Assembly (NCBI GenBank): GCA_900454475.1
Contig: UGSS01000002.1
Location: 1,569,605-1,633,604 of the forward strand
From: [Pasteurella] mairii
Lineage (GTDB): Bacteria; Pseudomonadota; Gammaproteobacteria; Enterobacterales; Pasteurellaceae
Length of the DNA stretch: 64,000 nucleotides
Reading direction: 5' to 3'
Under the pieces are notes generated by a model. That model ran no database searches and was not told where the DNA came from. It saw only the letters and a list, made by a program, of their open reading frames with translations. Made by a program: the position numbers and the translations under genes. Positions 63,369 through 64,000 of this stretch are shown piece by piece (the stretch's first letter is position 1; each line of letters begins with the position of its first letter).

Positions 63369-64000
63369 TTATTTTTCGCGCCAAGGCGCCACCCAAAACA
63401 AACACAGCATTCCAGGAACCGCTAGCCAAAAACAAAACCAGAAATAATCATAATACCCAAAATATTGAATTAACGCGCCCGATTGGGTATTTAAAGTGGC
63501 GCGTGGTAGAGCGGATAAACTGGTGAATAACGCCAATTGGGTGGCGGTATAAAGCGGATTGGTTTCGCGCGCCATAAACGCCACAAATGCCGATGTCCCC
63601 AGCCCAATGCCAATATATTCCGCTGCCACAACAAGGGTTAAAGCAAACAAAGCAAAGGTATCCACTTGTTCAAAGGGACCCAATTTGGCAAGCCAAGCGA
63701 AGCCGAGAATGGTGATAATTTGTACAAAACCAAACAGCCATAATGCCCGATTAATTCCAATTTTCAACATGATCACCCCGCCAACAATACCGGCAATAAT
63801 CATTGGCCATAACGAGGCATTTTTCACCACAACACCAATTTGCGTCATGCTAAATCCCATGTCCAAATAGAAAGGCGAAATCAATGCGGTCGCCATACTA
63901 TCACCCAATTTATATAGGAAAATAAAGGATAAAATACCCAAAGCAGAAAGCACGCCTTTACGCCCGAAAAATTCTTTGAACGGTTCTACAACATTTTCTT
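63369..64000 (-). CDS. ampG: Muropeptide permease AmpG (partial, C-terminal part)
   Basis: Major-facilitator permease that imports anhydro-muropeptides for cell wall recycling. The frame is open from the right edge (ENVVEPFKEFFGRKGVLSAL) to the stop at 63369, so the N-terminal half lies outside the window. Visible parts include LGDSMATALISPFYLDMGFSMTQIG, an AmpG signature, and several membrane segments. An internal GTG at 63953 is not the real start. Confidence 0.9.
   Translation of the reverse strand, partial: ENVVEPFKEFFGRKGVLSALGILSFIFLYKLGDSMATALISPFYLDMGFSMTQIGVVVKNASLWPMIIAGIVGGVIMLKIGINRALWLFGFVQIITILGFAWLAKLGPFEQVDTFALFALTLVVAAEYIGIGLGTSAFVAFMARETNPLYTATQLALFTSLSALPRATLNTQSGALIQYFGYYDYFWFCFWLAVPGMLCLFWVAPWREK

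Noticed and set aside
63369-63953. AmpG as a complete 194-residue protein starting at GTG 63953
   Set aside because: The frame stays open to the window edge, and the upstream residues (ENVVEPFKEFFGRKG) look like AmpG, so the gene is simply cut by the boundary.

Overview
The window is chromosomal DNA of a Pasteurellaceae bacterium. About 30 exact copies of the 9-base Haemophilus/Pasteurella-type DNA uptake signal (AAGTGCGGT / ACCGCACTT) are scattered through it, and the gene content (ccm cluster, monomeric isocitrate dehydrogenase, hmu/hut heme locus, secreted ATP-dependent DNA ligase) and moderately AT-rich base usage fit a Pasteurella/Aggregatibacter/Haemophilus-like organism. I cannot fix the species. 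No phage, insertion sequence, CRISPR array or rRNA gene was seen.

Layout. 1-3.1 kb: leuA-leuB (minus strand) behind a leucine-rich leader peptide and attenuator. 3.5-5.6 kb: a BCCT-family transporter broken by a frameshift. 5.9-12.6 kb: complete cytochrome c maturation operon ccmABCDEFGHI. 12.7-14.1 kb: a yaeR-like VOC protein, an unknown exported protein and a small lipoprotein. 14.2-20.2 kb: monomeric icd, metG, mrp. 20.4-29.1 kb: the autoinducer-2 (lsr) locus, lsrACDBFG divergent from lsrRK, with lsrD frameshifted. 29.5-33.6 kb: a DeoR regulator and an acid-sugar cassette (DUF1537 kinase, KdgT-type permease with a frameshift, PdxA2-type dehydrogenase), probably for D-threonate or a related four-carbon sugar acid. 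34.1-42.3 kb: assimilatory sulfate reduction operon cysG-H-D-N-J-I. 42.5-47.6 kb: a LacI-type regulator divergent from an ascorbate-family PTS (IIA, IIB, IIC) and a two-subunit transketolase. 47.7-53.2 kb: peptide-binding lipoprotein, DUF454 membrane protein, oligopeptidase A, and an atypical Nramp-family transporter. 53.5-53.9 kb: four tRNAs (Met, Leu, Gln, Gln). 54.0-61.5 kb: nagC and a heme uptake/utilisation operon hmuTUV-hutX-hutZ-TonB receptor. 61.7-64 kb: secreted ATP-dependent DNA ligase, adk, and the end of ampG running off the window.

Three transporter genes (BCCT, lsrD, KdgT-like) are each interrupted at a short run of G, and two of them share the same local 8-mer. This is either a sequencing artefact or real frame switching or decay, and it determines whether three pathways work. 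The most interesting functional unit is the PTS plus split-transketolase operon, which seems to encode a very short pathway for an unidentified sugar, with a CRP-like site and a perfect LacI-type operator lying over its promoter. The CysH protein carries the iron-sulfur cysteines of an APS reductase, matching the absence of an APS kinase gene in the operon. The lsr, acid-sugar and PTS regulatory regions all contain good CRP-like sites, so the accessory carbon pathways look catabolite-controlled.
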